This document shows, one piece after another, positions 16,373-25,194 of a stretch of DNA of 46,888 nt. The translations under genes were made by a program, and so were the position numbers. The notes under the pieces were generated by a model. It had not been told where the DNA came from. It saw only the letters and a program-made list of their open reading frames with translations, and searched no databases. The stretch covers positions 1-46,888 of the forward strand of contig NZ_JAAZTU010000031.1 of the NCBI RefSeq assembly GCF_012395185.1, read 5' to 3'. This DNA comes from Vibrio aestuarianus (GTDB lineage Bacteria > Pseudomonadota > Gammaproteobacteria > Enterobacterales > Vibrionaceae). Position 1 is the stretch's first letter. Each line of letters begins with the position of its first letter.

Positions 16373-17683
16373 TTAAGAGCCGACGTTTACTGATGTATCA
16401 TTCGCTGCGTATCTACGTTCTTGCTTTAACAACATCTCATCTAATTCATTGCGTCTCGCTATGAAACCCGCCATTTCTTTCTTAGGGACCGAATTAGCCA
16501 TCGGGATATTCGCTGTCATCGCATTGACAGCACGATCACGCACCATCAACTCATAGTGAAGATGAGGACCTGTAACGCGTCCTGACTTTCCAGACAAACC
16601 AATTTTCTGACCACGCGTTATTTTTTGCCCTTTGCGAACTAAAATTTTGCTCAGATGAAGGTAACGCGTTTTGTAAGTAGTACCGTGCTGGATAACCACA
16701 TAATTTCCGGCATAGGGGTGTTTACGAGTCATGATCACCGTACCATCACCCGTAGAAAATACCGGAGTACCAACGGGAACACCAAAATCGGTACCGTTAT
16801 GCGGTGAAACACGCTTGGTTACAGGATGTAAGCGATGTGCATCAAAATTAGAGGTTATTCGGTGGTTTTTCGTTGGGTAACGCTGAAACGCGCGCTGTAG
16901 ACTGTCCCCATTTTCATCGTAATACTGACCATCGCGGTGCAAGTAAGCCGTGACATTCTTACCACGAGTGAAAATCTTGACCGCTTGAATTTCATTATTA
17001 CCCGTTAGCTTATCATCAACAAACTGACGAGATTGAACAACTTCAAATTTGTCACCAGCTCGCAGATCCCGCGTAAAATTCAGCTTATCTTTTAACAGAG
17101 AAACCATCTGTTCAATCTCAGCACTACCTAACCCTAGCGAATTGACCGACTGAGAAAAACTACCTTGAATTTCACCGACCATGGCAAATTCTTTCCAAAC
17201 ACCAGGAAGGGTAACATTCTTAAACTCGTAGCTACCGTCATCGAGACGTGAATACACCGCACGTTCAACCAAACTAAATTCCAACTCCATTTTGGAAAGA
17301 GCAACTCCATTTTGCGCTTTCCAAAACCTTAGAATATTCCCAGGTTTGAGGGTATCTAGTGCTAAGTAGTTTAAATCGGTTTCCATGATTTTCATCAAAT
17401 CTTGATATTTGAAACCGAGTTGATTGAATATGGTACTTAAATTATCACCGGAGCGAATCTCATATTCGTAATCTGGTAGGTTTTTTACGTCTACCGCATC
17501 CGACAAAATCGATCTGACAATTTGGGTTTCTGGGATTGACAGCTCAATACTACGTTGCTGTGAAGTATCCGAAATAGAAGAAGAAATCGCGATGGAAGCA
17601 GCTATAATGGGCAAACCTACCACTGAGGTTTTCTTGCGCATTGAAAGCTCAGAAAATCGCATAAGAAGAGAACGAGGAAGCAC
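16373..17683 (-). CDS. shyA: M23 peptidoglycan DD-endopeptidase, ShyA type
   Basis: This periplasmic zinc hydrolase cuts peptide cross-links of peptidoglycan to allow cell elongation. The 436 residues comprise an N-terminal membrane anchor (PIIAASIAISSS), a LysM-like segment (YEIRSGDNLSTIFNQLGFKYQDLMKIM), a regulatory domain, and the LytM/M23 domain. The zinc motifs HNGTDFGVPVGTPV (HxxxD), RYLHLSKI and the catalytic HLHYE are intact. Synteny with the GGDEF-EAL gene and pst genes agrees with V. cholerae ShyA as I recall it. The start is GTG 17683, preceded by AGGGTAG; later in-frame ATG codons at 17662 and 17641 have weaker sites. Confidence 0.85.
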   Translation of the reverse strand: MLPRSLLMRFSELSMRKKTSVVGLPIIAASIAISSSISDTSQQRSIELSIPETQIVRSILSDAVDVKNLPDYEYEIRSGDNLSTIFNQLGFKYQDLMKIMETDLNYLALDTLKPGNILRFWKAQNGVALSKMELEFSLVERAVYSRLDDGSYEFKNVTLPGVWKEFAMVGEIQGSFSQSVNSLGLGSAEIEQMVSLLKDKLNFTRDLRAGDKFEVVQSRQFVDDKLTGNNEIQAVKIFTRGKNVTAYLHRDGQYYDENGDSLQRAFQRYPTKNHRITSNFDAHRLHPVTKRVSPHNGTDFGVPVGTPVFSTGDGTVIMTRKHPYAGNYVVIQHGTTYKTRYLHLSKILVRKGQKITRGQKIGLSGKSGRVTGPHLHYELMVRDRAVNAMTANIPMANSVPKKEMAGFIARRNELDEMLLKQERRYAANDTSVNVGS

Positions 17684-17773
17684 TATCTACCCTGTTGATT
17701 AAGCCAAAAGTGCTCCAAGATTAAGACTTTCTGCTGTAAAAGTCACCTATCACATTGCATTCAGTGATTAAAA

Positions 17774-17791
17774 AAGGCACCGAGGTGCCTT
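17774..17791 (-). terminator. Rho-independent terminator of the CBM48-like gene
   Basis: An 8-bp perfect stem (AAGGCACC / GGTGCCTT) with a 2-base loop is followed on the minus strand by TTTTTTAATC. Confidence 0.75.
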
Positions 17792-17871
17792 CGATTAAGT
17801 ATACATTGACGCGTAAGCAACTACTTACTTATTTGTTATTACTTAAATGCCATCGCAACAAAAATGATAAC

Positions 17872-18171
17872 TTATTGATATGTCGATACTAGGCTGTTGT
17901 CCTCTCCAAAACCATTAGCAATATATTGATCAGCCTGAGGATCATTCACCCATTTTTGGTCATCTAACAGATAACGAAATTGAAACTCGGCATCTTTAGG
18001 CAAACGTGTTTTGAATTTAAAACAGTTACTTTTCGCCACTTTCTTCATCGGCTCTGGTTGCCAATCAAGAAAATCCGCCACAATAGCGACTGTCGACGAC
18101 ACATCAGCCGCATCCACTTCGAAAGTCACTTCGACTTCCTGTTTTGTTTTAAAAAAACGTTTATTGATCAT
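17872..18171 (-). CDS. Stand-alone glycogen-binding (CBM48/AMPK-beta-like) domain protein
   Basis: The 99-residue product is a single early-set domain like that of isoamylase N-termini and AMPK beta: VEVTFEVDAADVSSTVAIVADFLDWQPEPMKKV..., FKFKTRLPKDAEFQFRYLLDDQKWVNDPQAD. These proteins bind glycogen-type glucans; no catalytic domain is attached, so a regulatory or docking role is inferred. ATG 18171 is chosen because GGAG lies 6 bp upstream; an ATG at 18183 adds four residues without a site. It is monocistronic. Confidence 0.8.
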   Translation of the reverse strand: MINKRFFKTKQEVEVTFEVDAADVSSTVAIVADFLDWQPEPMKKVAKSNCFKFKTRLPKDAEFQFRYLLDDQKWVNDPQADQYIANGFGEDNSLVSTYQ

Positions 18172-18482
18172 CTCAAACTCCATCTCAGTATAAAAAACAT
18201 CCTACAAAGAGGAATCATAAGAAAATAGACTCACATCTACAATACCGAATTGCAATCTGATTAATTTTTTATTCATTAAAGGATAACTTTCTGTTGATTC
18301 ACCACACTGCTATAGCACTATTCATTGAGGCTGGTTATCCGTCGCTTCTGACTGATTGTCGGTATCTCTGTCATTGCTTGCTCTTTAGTTCGCTTTAAAA
18401 GATCAACATCAAATTTAGATTTTTACTGCTGAATTTAACGCCCTCACGTTATACTACGCCACTTCAACTTGAGGGCGTTACC
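18172..18482. other. Divergent intergenic region, CBM48-like / DUF1275
   Basis: About 310 bp. The right end carries the AACGCCCTCA inverted repeat described separately. A 7-bp repeat pair GGATAAC ... GTTATCC brackets 18281-18344. I find no RNA gene or convincing reading frame. Confidence 0.4.
18437..18479 (+). promoter_or_regulatory. Inverted repeat covering the promoter and ribosome-binding site of the DUF1275 gene
   Basis: AACGCCCTCA (18437-18446) and its exact complement TGAGGGCGTT (18470-18479) are 23 bp apart. TATACT, a likely -10, lies between them at 18450-18455. The right arm contains GAGGG, the only Shine-Dalgarno sequence for the TTG start at 18483. It can act as a pair of operator half-sites or, if transcription starts upstream, as an RNA hairpin that hides the ribosome-binding site. 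Confidence 0.5.
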
Positions 18483-19169
18483 TTGATTTCAAAACTTCCA
18501 CGCTGGGTAGAATATGGAGCTTTTTTACTCGCAGCACTTGCAGGGACAGTCAACGCCATTGGTTTACTCGGTTTTCAGCATCAATCTATCTCACATTTAT
18601 CCGGAACCATCACACTACTTGGTACTGGGCTTGAAACTTTTAATGACCAATCTCTTCATTTATTAATGATCGTTGTCAGCTTTATGATGGGCGCCACACT
18701 CAGTGGTGTTTTTATTGAAAGTACCGCATTAAAATTAGGCCGACGCTATGGTGTCGCCTTATGCATTGAGGGCTCATTGCTCTTTGCCGCACTTTATGCA
18801 TTGAACCATGGTTCATTAGCGGGTCATTATTTTGCTTCCGCAGCATGTGGCTTACAGAATGCGATGATCACCACCTTCAGCGGTGCGATTGTACGCACTA
18901 CACATATGACAGGGATTATTACTGACCTGGGTATCATGATTGGTGCGCGTTTTCGCGGCCAACCTTTCGATTACAGAAAAGCAAAATTGTTCTTGTTTAT
19001 TGTTTTTGGCTTCTTACTCGGAGGGCTACTCGGCGCTCGTTTCTATACTGTCTATAGCTTAAATGCACTATTGATCCCCGCCTACTTTGCCTTTGCTCTA
19101 GCACTGGTTTATTGGTTTTATCTATTTATAAAAAGCGTGATTAAACCCAAAACCAATAGCAACAATTAA
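18483..19169 (+). CDS. DUF1275 (YoaK-like) membrane protein
   Basis: The 228-residue inner-membrane protein has six hydrophobic segments and the DUF1275 landmarks: AALAGTVNAIGLLGF...SHLSGTITLLG near the start and GLQNAMITTFSGAIVRTTHMTGIITDLG in the middle. The biochemical role of the family is not established. Translation must begin at TTG 18483: the frame has no ATG until residue 60, and GAGGGCG sits 5 bp before the TTG. The weak start together with the inverted repeat over the Shine-Dalgarno suggests controlled, low expression. Confidence 0.82.
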   Translation: MISKLPRWVEYGAFLLAALAGTVNAIGLLGFQHQSISHLSGTITLLGTGLETFNDQSLHLLMIVVSFMMGATLSGVFIESTALKLGRRYGVALCIEGSLLFAALYALNHGSLAGHYFASAACGLQNAMITTFSGAIVRTTHMTGIITDLGIMIGARFRGQPFDYRKAKLFLFIVFGFLLGGLLGARFYTVYSLNALLIPAYFAFALALVYWFYLFIKSVIKPKTNSNN

Positions 19170-19330
19170 TCAAACAATGTAACATTTACAAAACAAACAA
19201 CCAATCCCTAGCTATGCAACAACATTAAAATAATGAATATTTAGCCCAATACAATGAATAGTATTGCAAAGAAAAACAAAGCTAGATACTCTTGCTGACA
19301 ATGCTTAAATAGGGATGTTTAGTGAATTAA

Positions 19331-19350
19331 TATGCCAGGGAGTTGGCATA
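19331..19350 (+). promoter_or_regulatory. Leader hairpin of the yjiH-like gene
   Basis: A perfect 7-bp stem TATGCCA/TGGCATA presents the loop GGGAGT 30 bp ahead of the start codon. The last stem base with the loop reads AGGGA, which fits the ANGGA core bound by CsrA in hairpin loops. CsrA control is only a possibility. Confidence 0.35.
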
Positions 19351-19379
19351 AATTGACTAGCGGTAACACGAGAAACATA

Positions 19380-20756
19380 ATGCAAGATAATGCTCAAACT
19401 TTAGAATCGCCAACGCAAAATAAGCAAGGCAACTTTTGGATGTTCTTCATCCCTTCTTTGATTGGTCTATTTCTATTTATGGCACCTATCAGCTACGAGG
19501 GTGACCTAACTATTCCTGTCGCAGTCCTAGCGAAGTCTATTCAAGCTATTTTGGGTGACTATTTAGTGCCATTGGTTACTATCATCATCGCCTTTATGTC
19601 TGTAGCATCGATTGTATGCAAACTTTTCAAACCGACATTTATAACCAAAAGTGCCTTCCTAGATAGCCTATTTAACCCATCCTTACTGTGGCTGGCGGTA
19701 CGCGTGTTCGGCGGTATTGCGGTGGTTATGACTTATTTCCAAATTGGTCCTGAAGCAATCTGGGAAGAAAACACTGGTGGTCTGGTACTCGAAGGCCTAT
19801 TGCCGACACTATTTTCAGTCTTCATTTTTGCCGGTTTACTATTACCTTTGCTACTTAATTTCGGCTTATTAGAACTGTTTGGTAGCTTGCTGAGTAAAGT
19901 AATGCGTCCAATATTCAACTTACCAGGACGCAGTGCGATCGACTGTATGGCCTCTTGGTTAGGTGATGGTAGTGTCGGTATTTTGCTAACCAGTAAACAA
20001 TACGAAAATAAATTCTATACCCAACGTGAAGCTGCCATTGTTGGTACCACCTTCTCAGCGGTGTCTATCACTTTTAGTCTGGTTGTAATTGCTCAGGTAA
20101 AACTGGAACACCTATTCTTACCTTTTTATGGCACGATCTGTTTAGCTGGTTTCGTTGCAGCCATCATCATTCCTCGCCTGCCGCCACTTAGTTTGAAAAA
20201 AGACACTTATATTGACGGTAGCAAACCAGAAAAAGACGCCGATGCAGTTCCCTGTGGGCACACATCATTTTCATGGGGTATGGAACTAGCCTTAGCGAAA
20301 GCAAGCCAAGTAAAATCAGCCAAGTCTGTATTTGGCGAAGGCATTCGTAACGCAATGGACATGGTTTTTGGTGTACTTCCAGTTGTTATGGGCTTAGGAA
20401 CTATCGCGCTAGTCATTGCTGAGTACACCTCTGTATTCTCTATTTTAGGACAACCATTTATCCCATTCTTAGAATTATTAGGCGTACCAGAAGCGGTTCA
20501 AGCATCACAAACGATTGTCGTAGGTTTTGCCGATATGTTTATCCCTGCGATTTTGGCTTCTTCTATCGATAATGAAATGACACGCTTTGTTATCGCGGCA
20601 ATGTCTGTTACCCAGTTGATCTACATGTCTGAAGTAGGTGCATTAATGCTTGGTAGCCGCATTCCTGTCAACGTATTGGAATTGTTTATTATCTTCATTC
20701 TACGCACGCTTATTACCTTACCGGTCATTGCTGGTGTCGCGCATCTGATTTTTTAA
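19380..20756 (+). CDS. YjiH family membrane protein (nucleoside-transporter-like gate domains)
   Basis: This 458-residue polytopic membrane protein has about ten hydrophobic segments. It shows the family's conserved polar stretches: GRSAIDCMASWLGDGSVGILLTSKQYE, YTQREAAIVGTTFSAVSITF, and VVGFADMFIPAILASSIDNEMTRFVIAAMSVTQLIYMSEVG. Function is not established; the gate-like fold points to solute transport. I start at ATG 19380, after GAGAAACATA; an ATG at 19332 would translate the leader hairpin. It has its own terminator. Confidence 0.82.
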   Translation: MQDNAQTLESPTQNKQGNFWMFFIPSLIGLFLFMAPISYEGDLTIPVAVLAKSIQAILGDYLVPLVTIIIAFMSVASIVCKLFKPTFITKSAFLDSLFNPSLLWLAVRVFGGIAVVMTYFQIGPEAIWEENTGGLVLEGLLPTLFSVFIFAGLLLPLLLNFGLLELFGSLLSKVMRPIFNLPGRSAIDCMASWLGDGSVGILLTSKQYENKFYTQREAAIVGTTFSAVSITFSLVVIAQVKLEHLFLPFYGTICLAGFVAAIIIPRLPPLSLKKDTYIDGSKPEKDADAVPCGHTSFSWGMELALAKASQVKSAKSVFGEGIRNAMDMVFGVLPVVMGLGTIALVIAEYTSVFSILGQPFIPFLELLGVPEAVQASQTIVVGFADMFIPAILASSIDNEMTRFVIAAMSVTQLIYMSEVGALMLGSRIPVNVLELFIIFILRTLITLPVIAGVAHLIF

Positions 20757-20784
20757 TCTAGATTGAGTTGCAGTACATCCATCG

Positions 20785-20814
20785 AAAAATCCTCACTTAT
20801 GTGGGGATTTTTTT
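20785..20814 (+). terminator. Rho-independent terminator of the yjiH-like gene
   Basis: AAAAATCCTCAC and GTGGGGATTTTT form a 12-bp stem with one T-G pair and loop TTAT, followed by more T. Confidence 0.9.
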
Positions 20815-20944
20815 GATCTAAACTAAAGTTTGAACTCATTGAATTAACAAAAATATAAATAAAAAGTGATGTCATTGATTAAAATCTCACCTTATACTTT
20901 TAGAGGATATAGCAATAATAAAGATAATATAAATTAGGTCATTG

Positions 20945-21412
20945 ATGATGAAATGGATAGCCACCCTACCACTTTTGTGTTTTAGCTTTTTGGCTCACGC
21001 TTCGCACTTAACAATCACACTGCCGAATAAACAGGTGGTGACATACTCACTCTCAGAACTTGCAGAAGCTTTACCTAAAGATACCTTTACGACTCAGTTA
21101 CCTTGGTACCCACAAGCCAATACTTTTACCGGTTTTAAAATTGTTGATTTACTGAACTACCTGAAAGTCGGACATGTATCTTCAGTTTCATTTTTCGCGA
21201 TCAACGACTATGCAGCCAATATATCAATTGAAGACTTAAGCCGCTATGAGCCCATTATTGCTTACTATATGAATGGTTACGAAATGAAAGTCAGAAATAA
21301 GGGACCGTTTTGGTTAGTCTATAATTTGGATAAATATCCACAAATCAACAATGAGGTCTATTACACACATATGGTTTGGCAACTCGAAAAAATAACGATT
21401 ATCGGCAAATGA
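20945..21412 (+). CDS. Periplasmic SUOX-fold-like protein without cofactor cysteine
   Basis: The 155-residue product begins with a clear signal peptide (MMKWIATLPLLCFSFLAHA, cut before SHLTIT). The rest resembles the oxidoreductase molybdopterin-binding fold: LPNKQVVTYSLSELAEAL, YPQANTFTGFKIVDLLNYL, and the terminal GPFWLVYNLDKYP...VYYTHMVWQLEKITI. The mature chain has no cysteine, so the molybdenum-ligating residue of true SUOX enzymes is missing. Its stop overlaps the start of a membrane GGDEF gene (ATGA), so the two are translationally coupled and it probably acts as that protein's periplasmic partner. ATG 20945 is chosen for AGG 6 bp upstream. From memory it equals VCA0075. Confidence 0.75.
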   Translation: MMKWIATLPLLCFSFLAHASHLTITLPNKQVVTYSLSELAEALPKDTFTTQLPWYPQANTFTGFKIVDLLNYLKVGHVSSVSFFAINDYAANISIEDLSRYEPIIAYYMNGYEMKVRNKGPFWLVYNLDKYPQINNEVYYTHMVWQLEKITIIGK

Positions 21413-22512
21413 TGAACTCTGAAAATGATAAAATTTTACATCCCTTCTTATCTCGGGCAAAAACACTGCTAATCGTGTTGTCCGCGGCCTTAATCATTGC
21501 CAATTTGTACATACTTTCGACCACTCGGACTTTAGCCAGCTCTTATACTGAACAGAAAAATTACACAACATGGTATCTTTTCCAACTGACTAAAGAATAT
21601 TCAGAGCTGATCGCTTCAGCGCCTTACGCTTTAGAGTCAAAAGAAAAAATGGATCATATTTGGTTGCAGTATGAGCTGACTTGGAGCCGCTTTGACTTAA
21701 TCTTAAATAGTAATGAAGGCGACAGTTTCATTAATTTAGATGGCGGACAACACTTTTTTAAAAGCAATTTTGATGATTTTAAAATCTTAGAAAGCTACCT
21801 ATTAGCCGCTAAAGACCAACCAACATTAGCCCAATTTGAAATACGCGCCAGAGCCATTTATGACCGAATTATTGGCTATGTAAACGAAAGTTTTCGGCTA
21901 CAAAGCCCCCTTTATCAGGAACAAAAAGCACAGGCCCGCTTGCTAACCCAAATTCAGTTTTTACTGATGTTTTTGACATTCGGTTGTATTGGCTTGGTCA
22001 GCTATATTTTTCATAAAGAGGCTTTAGCGCATAGAAAACAAGCGTTAACCGACCCTTTAACTGGACTTGCTAATCGCTTAGCCATGTTTGAAGCGCTGAA
22101 TCATATTTCATCACAACAGCCCTTTTCTCTCTTTCTGCTTGATTTAAATGGCTTCAAAGAAATCAACGATCAAAATGGCCATAAAGTAGGTGACAGCGTG
22201 TTGCAGCAAGTCGCTTTTCGCTTGGAATATTCGCTCCCCACTTTCGAGTATTCCGTATTCCGCATGGGAGGCGATGAGTTTGCTATCGTTATCAACAGCG
22301 TAGACGAGACTGAATTGAGCATCATGCAGCGTCATATCAAAGAGTGCTTCCACGAAGATTTTTTCCTTGAAAATGGTACTGTGGGTAGGCTTTCTACCAG
22401 CATTGGTATTGCTTCTTTCCCTAAAGATTCAAGCAATATTAACCAGTTAATACATATTGCAGACAAAAATATGTATGCAATGAAGTTTCTACAAAAAAGC
22501 CCCTCAATATGA
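21409..22512 (+). CDS. cdgA: Membrane diguanylate cyclase, CdgA-like
   Basis: The 367-residue protein synthesises c-di-GMP. A membrane span (about 18-38), a periplasmic domain of some 140 residues, a second span (about 182-203) and a C-terminal GGDEF domain are visible. DPLTGLANR, LDLNGFKEINDQNGHKVGD and the active site RMGGDEFAIVI are intact; the RxxD inhibitory site is absent. It overlaps the upstream SUOX-like gene by 4 bp, suggesting that the partner binds its periplasmic domain. The stop codon lies inside the terminator hairpin of the convergent pst operon. The symbol rests on remembered synteny with V. cholerae VCA0074. Confidence 0.85.
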   Translation: MMNSENDKILHPFLSRAKTLLIVLSAALIIANLYILSTTRTLASSYTEQKNYTTWYLFQLTKEYSELIASAPYALESKEKMDHIWLQYELTWSRFDLILNSNEGDSFINLDGGQHFFKSNFDDFKILESYLLAAKDQPTLAQFEIRARAIYDRIIGYVNESFRLQSPLYQEQKAQARLLTQIQFLLMFLTFGCIGLVSYIFHKEALAHRKQALTDPLTGLANRLAMFEALNHISSQQPFSLFLLDLNGFKEINDQNGHKVGDSVLQQVAFRLEYSLPTFEYSVFRMGGDEFAIVINSVDETELSIMQRHIKECFHEDFFLENGTVGRLSTSIGIASFPKDSSNINQLIHIADKNMYAMKFLQKSPSI

Positions 22513-22517
22513 GGGGC
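22492..22517 (-). terminator. Terminator of the pst operon, inside the 3' end of cdgA
   Basis: A perfect 8-bp stem GCCCCTCA / TGAGGGGC with loop of 3 is followed on the minus strand by TTTTTTGTAG. The cdgA stop codon (22510-22512) lies within the stem, and the last coding bases of cdgA supply the T-tract. Confidence 0.85.
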
Positions 22518-22563
22518 AAAGTTACCATCGCTTTATAGTTATAATGAGTTCTTTAATAGACGA

Positions 22564-23313
22564 TTAACCAAAGTCACCATTAACGTAACCCATGGTTCTA
22601 TCATCTTGTGGATTATTGAAAATTACTTGTGTGTCATTGTGTTCAACTAATTCTCCCATGAGGAAAAAAGCGGTGCGGTCTGAAATACGACGCGCTTGCT
22701 GCATAGAGTGAGTGACAATAACAATCGTGTAATTTTTCTTTAACTCTTCCATTAATTCTTCAATTTTATGCGTCGCAATCGGATCCAGCGCTGAAGTAGG
22801 TTCATCCATTAAAATAACATCTGGTTCCATCGCAATCGTACGAGCTATACACAAACGCTGCTGTTGACCACCAGAGAGGCCAAAAGCGTGAGACTTTAAT
22901 CGGTCTTTCACTTCATCCCATAATGCAGCGCCACGCAGCGAACGCTCAACAACATCATCAATATGCTTTTTATCTTTGATTCCTTGAGCACGAAGGCCAT
23001 AAGCAACATTTTCATAGATACTCATCGGGAATGGATTTGGCTTCTGGAAGACCATACCAACTTTGATACGCAGATCAGATACATCAATATTACCGTAGAT
23101 ATCTTGACCATCCATTGCCAACTTACCGGTGATTTTGACGCCTTCAATTAAGTCGTTCATGCGGTTCAAACAGCGCAATAGTGTTGATTTACCACAACCT
23201 GAAGGACCAATCAAAGCGGTGACTTGACGTGTAGGGATTGGCAAATTAATCGCTTTCAGTGCTTGGTTTTCACCGTAAAAAAGATCTAAATTTTCAATAT
23301 TAAATTTGTTCAT
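22564..23313 (-). CDS. pstB: Phosphate ABC importer ATP-binding protein
   Basis: PstB energises high-affinity phosphate uptake. The 249 residues match the family from end to end: Walker [10 protein letters not shown] (36-44), the PstB-specific [17 protein letters not shown] and [18 protein letters not shown], signature [13 protein letters not shown], Walker [14 protein letters not shown] and [18 protein letters not shown]. It is the last gene of pstSCAB here. No phoU follows, unlike the usual pst operon, as in the second pst set of V. cholerae on chromosome II. Confidence 0.96.
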   Translation of the reverse strand: MNKFNIENLDLFYGENQALKAINLPIPTRQVTALIGPSGCGKSTLLRCLNRMNDLIEGVKITGKLAMDGQDIYGNIDVSDLRIKVGMVFQKPNPFPMSIYENVAYGLRAQGIKDKKHIDDVVERSLRGAALWDEVKDRLKSHAFGLSGGQQQRLCIARTIAMEPDVILMDEPTSALDPIATHKIEELMEELKKNYTIVIVTHSMQQARRISDRTAFFLMGELVEHNDTQVIFNNPQDDRTMGYVNGDFG

Positions 23314-23355
23314 TATGCTGTCTCTAAATTCGGTTAATCGTGTTAAGCACGTTGT

Positions 23356-24225
23356 TTAATAAGAAGCAGTGTTAAATCGCTTGGCGATCAGCTTCGTTAC
23401 CGTGTTGATCAATAACACGACCACTATCAATACTGTTGCTGTCCCGTAGGCTTGGTTCCATTCTTCTATGGTGAATAGCTCAGTCGTCAGCTTATAAAGG
23501 TGAACCGTTAAAGTACGTCCTGAATCTAGCAATGAATCAGGAACACGAGCCACCATACCAGCGGTTAGAAATACAGGGGCAGACTCACCAATCACACGAC
23601 CAATACTCAGGATGACGGAAGTTAGAATACCTGGCATTGCACTTGGCAAAATAAGACGCCAGATGGTGTAAATCTTAGATGCTCCAAGCCCATATGAGCC
23701 TTCACGAAAGGTTTGCGGTACCGCCATTAGAGCTTCTTCGGTGGTACGGATGATCACTGGCAAGATCAAAATACTCAGCGTTAGCGCACCCGACAAAATT
23801 GAGAACCCTAAACCCAAGATAACCACAAAGAATGTCATCCCGAACAAACCAAAGATAATAGATGGAATCCCCGCAAGAGACTCGGTACAAAAGCGGATAA
23901 CTTTAACAAGACGGCTGCCAACTTTAGCGTATTCCGTCAGATAAATTGCCGTCATTATACCCAGTGGCGCGGCAACGGAAATCGATGCAATAACCATGTA
24001 TATGGTTGAGACGATCATCGGGAAAATACCGTGTTCTTCACCAGTACGCGTGTAATCATCCGATATAAAGTTCCAGTCTACATGCTGTAACCCGTTTGAA
24101 AGAATGTACCAAATGATCCAAAATAAAAAACCGACGGTTAGTGCAGCCGCCATCCAGATACAAAATTGCAGTAGGTTGTCTTTTAACTGGCGAGCGCGTT
24201 TTAGTTTTACTGTATCCATCGTCAT
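23356..24225 (-). CDS. pstA: Phosphate ABC importer permease PstA
   Basis: This inner-membrane subunit of 289 residues pairs with PstC. It has six spans and the family landmarks WNFISDDYTRTGEEHGIFPMI, APLGIMTAIYLTEYA, the EAA-type loop RTTEEALMAVPQTFREGSYGLGASKIYTIWRLILPSAMPG, and IGRVIGESAPVFLTAG. The start shares one base with the pstC stop (TAATG). ATG 24219 is a possible alternative start. Confidence 0.95.
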   Translation of the reverse strand: MTMDTVKLKRARQLKDNLLQFCIWMAAALTVGFLFWIIWYILSNGLQHVDWNFISDDYTRTGEEHGIFPMIVSTIYMVIASISVAAPLGIMTAIYLTEYAKVGSRLVKVIRFCTESLAGIPSIIFGLFGMTFFVVILGLGFSILSGALTLSILILPVIIRTTEEALMAVPQTFREGSYGLGASKIYTIWRLILPSAMPGILTSVILSIGRVIGESAPVFLTAGMVARVPDSLLDSGRTLTVHLYKLTTELFTIEEWNQAYGTATVLIVVVLLINTVTKLIAKRFNTASY

Positions 24226-25157
24226 TATCTCGCTTTCTCACGGTTTAAGTAGAGTAGTGCTGCATTAAGCATCATGATGAAAACCAGTAACACTACCCCC
24301 GTTGCGTATAACGCATTGGCATGCACACCACTGGCGTATGACATTTCAATCGCAATATTTGCAGTTAGCGTGCGAGCCGAATCTAAAATACCTTCCGGCA
24401 TCGCTGGTGCGTTACCCATCACCATAATAATCGCCATCGTTTCACCTAAAGCACGACCAATCCCTAAAATGACACCCGTCATAATGCCTGAACGAGCAGC
24501 CGGAACGAGTAACTTAAATATAGTAAAAATACTTGAGGCACCTAAGGCTAATGACCCCTCTTTATACGCTCTTGGTACCGCTCGAATAGAGGTTTCAGAG
24601 ACCGTAATCACCGTAGGTAAAATCATCACACCGAGTACGATAATACCGGCCAAAATAGTATTACCTGCAGGAACTTGAAATACGTTTTGGATCAGTGGAA
24701 CGATAATGACAAGGCCAAAGAAGCCGTAAACCACTGATGGAATACCAGCTAATAATTCAACCGCAGGACGAATAATATCAGCAAGACGCTTGGGAGCGAC
24801 CTCCGCGATAAAAATAGCGGTCAGGACACCAACCGGCACACCAACAATAACTGCGCCGAACGTTGATACCACTGAAGCAACAATCATCGTTGCTACACCA
24901 TAGAGGGCTGGCGGTAGCCAATCTTGTCCGAGGACAATGCCTGTAACACCCACTTCTTGGAAAGCTGGAATACTTTCGCGGAAAATAAAATAAGCAATGA
25001 TGGCAAGAGAAACAATACCGATAATGGCACTGGTTAAAAATAAGCCGTGGAAGATTCGTTCCTTCCAGTCAACACGCTTTTTCGCACGTAATGTGCGTTT
25101 TGATGCTTGCGCAGAGACTCTGTTCATAAGCTTTTCACTATTAGTTGCGATGGTCAT
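24225..25157 (-). CDS. pstC: Phosphate ABC importer permease PstC
   Basis: The 310-residue permease has a basic N-terminal tail, six spans and typical PstC stretches: FGAVIVGVPVGVLTAIFIAEVAPKRLADIIRPAVELLAGIPSVVYGFFG, the loop SIRAVPRAYKEGSLALGASSIFTIFKLLVPAARSG and GRALGETMAIIMVMGN. It is translationally coupled to pstA and separated from pstS by a hairpin. Confidence 0.95.
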   Translation of the reverse strand: MTIATNSEKLMNRVSAQASKRTLRAKKRVDWKERIFHGLFLTSAIIGIVSLAIIAYFIFRESIPAFQEVGVTGIVLGQDWLPPALYGVATMIVASVVSTFGAVIVGVPVGVLTAIFIAEVAPKRLADIIRPAVELLAGIPSVVYGFFGLVIIVPLIQNVFQVPAGNTILAGIIVLGVMILPTVITVSETSIRAVPRAYKEGSLALGASSIFTIFKLLVPAARSGIMTGVILGIGRALGETMAIIMVMGNAPAMPEGILDSARTLTANIAIEMSYASGVHANALYATGVVLLVFIMMLNAALLYLNREKAR

Positions 25158-25194
25158 ATTATCAATCTCACTACTCGACTAATCGAAGTGGATA

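Noticed and set aside
24274..24678. A 134-codon plus-strand frame within pstC
   Set aside because: It is antisense to a fully conserved pstC and has unnatural composition.
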